A DNA stretch of 6,863 nt from an uncultured Bacilli bacterium (lineage in GTDB: Bacteria > Bacillota_I > Bacilli_A > RF39 > UBA660), in NCBI GenBank assembly GCA_947625395.1, contig CANQOD010000065.1:1-6863 (forward strand), given 5' to 3'. Under the pieces are notes generated by a model. That model worked only from the letters and a program-made list of their open reading frames with translations, did no database searches and was not told where the DNA came from. Positions 5,623-6,863 of the stretch are shown one piece after another. Numbering within the stretch: position 1 is the first letter of the stretch; every line of letters starts with the position of its first letter. The position numbers and the translations under genes were made by a program.

Positions 5623-6378
5623 ATGGATGTAGTGATTGTATTTGTTTTGATTCTTCTTGCCTTTATTTTATGCACTTCTATTAAACAAATTAATGAGTAT
5701 GAAAGAGGTATTTTATTTGCTTTTGGGAAATTTAAGAAAATCTTAAATCCAGGATGGACAGTTGTTTTTCCTATTATTCAGTCCTATCAAAAGGTAGATA
5801 TTCGAACCAAAGCTGTCGATGTTCCTGAACAAGAAGCAATCACCAAAGATAATGTTTCTATTAAAATTAATGCCGTCATTTATTATAAAATCTTTGATGC
5901 TGGAAAAGCAATTTGTGAAGTAGAGGATTTTTACTATGCCGTTGGACAATTGGCACAGACTACCATGCGAAATGTAGTGGGTTCAGTTACGCTTGATGAA
6001 CTCTTAACAGAGCGCGAAAAAATATCTAGTGAAATTTGTGCTGTGATTGACAAGGCGACAGATCCATGGGGAATCAAAGTAGAAAATGTAGAATTGAAAG
6101 ATGTTGCTTTACCAATGGAAATGAAACGTGTCATTGCCAAAGTTGCTGAAGCAGAACGAGAAAAAGAAGCTGTCATTACCAAGAGTAAAGGTGAAATTGA
6201 AGCCGCAGAAAATTTAAAACAAGCAGCAACTTTAATGAGTAGTGTTCCTGGTGCTCTTCATTTAAGAACACTATCCACCTTAAATGATATTAGCTCTGAC
6301 CAATCCAATACGATTATTTTTGCAGTACCAATTGAAGTCTTAAATGCTATTCAAGGTCATGAAAAGAAAGGAAAATAA
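5623..6378 (+). CDS. SPFH-domain protein of the stomatin/slipin family
   Basis: A 251-residue membrane-anchored protein of the stomatin/prohibitin/flotillin/HflKC superfamily. These form oligomeric rings on the inner face of the membrane. One hydrophobic segment spans residues 2-20. The SPFH domain then shows NEYERGILFAFGKFKKILNP, VDIRTKAVDVPEQEAITKDN and NVELKDVALP. A charged alanine/glutamate coiled-coil helix (about 165-200) precedes the conserved C-terminal LRTLSTLNDIS and AVPIEVLNAI. The length is typical of a prokaryotic slipin. GAGGTGA (5612-5618) sits just ahead of the ATG. Bacterial slipins are usually beside an NfeD-type gene; here the neighbour is a small unrelated protein, so a partner may lie elsewhere or be absent. 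Its molecular role is not settled for the family. Confidence 0.93.
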   Translation: MDVVIVFVLILLAFILCTSIKQINEYERGILFAFGKFKKILNPGWTVVFPIIQSYQKVDIRTKAVDVPEQEAITKDNVSIKINAVIYYKIFDAGKAICEVEDFYYAVGQLAQTTMRNVVGSVTLDELLTEREKISSEICAVIDKATDPWGIKVENVELKDVALPMEMKRVIAKVAEAEREKEAVITKSKGEIEAAENLKQAATLMSSVPGALHLRTLSTLNDISSDQSNTIIFAVPIEVLNAIQGHEKKGK

Positions 6379-6381
6379 AAG

Positions 6382-6708
6382 ATGAAAGTTTTAAATATTT
6401 ATATGAATGAATTGCCTTTGTTTTTAGAGGCGGTTCGGCAAGAATTTGATGCTCATCATGTGCACTATGTACTGAACAATCATGAATTGCATTATCACAA
6501 TTGTATTTATCGCTTTTTTGATGATGCTTCTTTGATTGAACAGAAAGCGGATGTCATTCTTTTAATGCAGCAATCTGAAAAAGGGATTCCACTTTGCGCT
6601 TCTTTGACTCCTGAAAAAATAACACCCGTGATTCCTAGAATGAACGCGAAAAAAAAGCATTCTCATGATCAGCAACCAAAAGCAAAGGAAAAAGTCCTCA
6701 AATTCTAA
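6382..6708 (+). CDS. Unrecognised His-rich 108-residue protein
   Basis: I do not recognise this family. The N-terminal part (MKVLNIYMNELPLFLEAVRQ) looks like a strand followed by a helix. Residues 25-41 hold six histidines and one cysteine in HHVHYVLNNHELHYHNC, probably two adjacent strands. A hydrophobic strand follows (DVILLMQQ, about 57-64). The tail from residue 89 is basic and probably disordered, ending KEKVLKF. There is no signal peptide or membrane segment. The gene starts three bases after the SPFH stop codon and its ribosome binding site, AAAGGA (6367-6372), lies in the SPFH gene, so the two are co-transcribed. The close link suggests work with the SPFH protein, which is inference. 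Confidence 0.75.
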   Translation: MKVLNIYMNELPLFLEAVRQEFDAHHVHYVLNNHELHYHNCIYRFFDDASLIEQKADVILLMQQSEKGIPLCASLTPEKITPVIPRMNAKKKHSHDQQPKAKEKVLKF

Positions 6709-6760
6709 AATGTAAAAAAGACGAAAGATGGAATCACTCTTAAAAAATTAGAAAATAAAT

Positions 6761-6789
6761 TTGACGAAACGCACAATCTATGATAGAAT
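6761..6789 (+). promoter_or_regulatory. Strong sigma-A promoter at the right edge
   Basis: TTGACG (6761-6766), a 17-base spacer ending in TGA, then TAGAAT (6784-6789), so it also has an extended -10 (TG-n-TAGAAT). An A/T-only tract with one G lies just upstream (about 6741-6760) and resembles an UP element. It is the best-equipped promoter in the window and should start transcription near 6796. No clear terminator for the preceding gene is visible in 6709-6760. Confidence 0.88.
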
Positions 6790-6795
6790 CAGTAG

Positions 6796-6863
6796 TGTTT
6801 GTGGCCTCATGCTGTAAACCGCATTGAAAAGGTAGAAACAGAAAATCTGTACCTTAAAAGCGA
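6796..6863 (+). ncRNA. Start of a structured 5' leader or small RNA, cut by the window
   Basis: No start codon with a ribosome binding site appears after the promoter. Two hairpins can be drawn. TGTGG (6800-6804) pairs with CCGCA (6819-6823) with one G-T pair. AAGGT (6829-6833) plus ACAGA (6838-6842) pairs with TCTGT (6846-6850) plus ACCTT (6851-6855), with a one-sided AGAA bulge and an AAA loop. The second stem is ten perfect pairs. This would suit a ribosomal-protein leader, another cis-regulatory leader or an independent RNA. I could not match it to a family I know. Confidence 0.5.

Noticed and set aside
1676..6182. Other minus-strand open frames of 68-99 codons opposite tsf, the lipoprotein gene, tig, efp and the SPFH gene
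   Set aside because: All are complements of well-supported genes with no recognisable protein features.
6799..6863. Open frame through the right-edge leader (from TTG 6799, ending ...ENLYLKS)
   Set aside because: The only start is next to the predicted transcription start, so there is no room for a ribosome binding site, and the same bases form good hairpins; it cannot be judged without sequence beyond the edge.

Overview
The window is a compact, AT-rich stretch (roughly one third G+C by eye) in which every supported gene lies on the + strand. Gene content and sequence point to a low-GC Gram-positive bacterium of the Bacilli/Erysipelotrichia/Mollicutes neighbourhood, possibly an uncultured gut lineage. 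The supporting features are a Firmicutes-type rpsB-tsf pair, a zinc-ribbon L33, a lysine-tipped EF-P of the Bacillus type, AGGAGG-like ribosome binding sites, a lipobox lipoprotein, and several sigma-A promoters with exactly 17-base spacers. All ten genes end in TAA (7) or TAG (3) and none in TGA. Every tryptophan I checked is TGG, so the standard code fits. The species cannot be named from this window.

Layout. Positions 1-882 hold the 5'-truncated rpsB (ribosomal protein S2). Its acidic/lysine-rich C-terminal tail ends in a small Rho-N/SAP-like helical domain. After a short gap with a weak hairpin comes tsf (EF-Ts, 968-1849), followed 6 bases later by a thioredoxin-fold lipoprotein gene (1856-2422). 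A terminator hairpin overlaps the end of the lipoprotein gene. A new promoter then drives a small protein-kinase-fold gene (2487-3269). A further promoter drives tig (trigger factor, 3328-4596), and another drives rpmG (L33, 4654-4818), which is followed by an unrecognised 64-residue gene (4835-5029) that overlaps efp (EF-P, 5022-5579) by 8 bases. A terminator closes efp. Next comes a two-gene unit: an SPFH/stomatin-like membrane protein (5623-6378) and a His-rich unknown protein (6382-6708). The window ends in a strong promoter and the start of a structured 5' leader whose gene lies outside.

How the genes fit together. The core theme is protein synthesis and early protein folding: S2, EF-Ts, L33, EF-P and trigger factor. 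Around these sit less standard genes: an exported CxxC lipoprotein, a lone kinase-like protein, an SPFH protein without an adjacent NfeD gene, and two small proteins I do not recognise. I see no mobile element, CRISPR array, tRNA or rRNA. The most unusual items are the Rho-N/SAP-like domain on S2, the second CxxC at the extreme C terminus of the thioredoxin lipoprotein, the kinase-like gene with a DxD-type metal motif, and the unexplained leader at the right edge.
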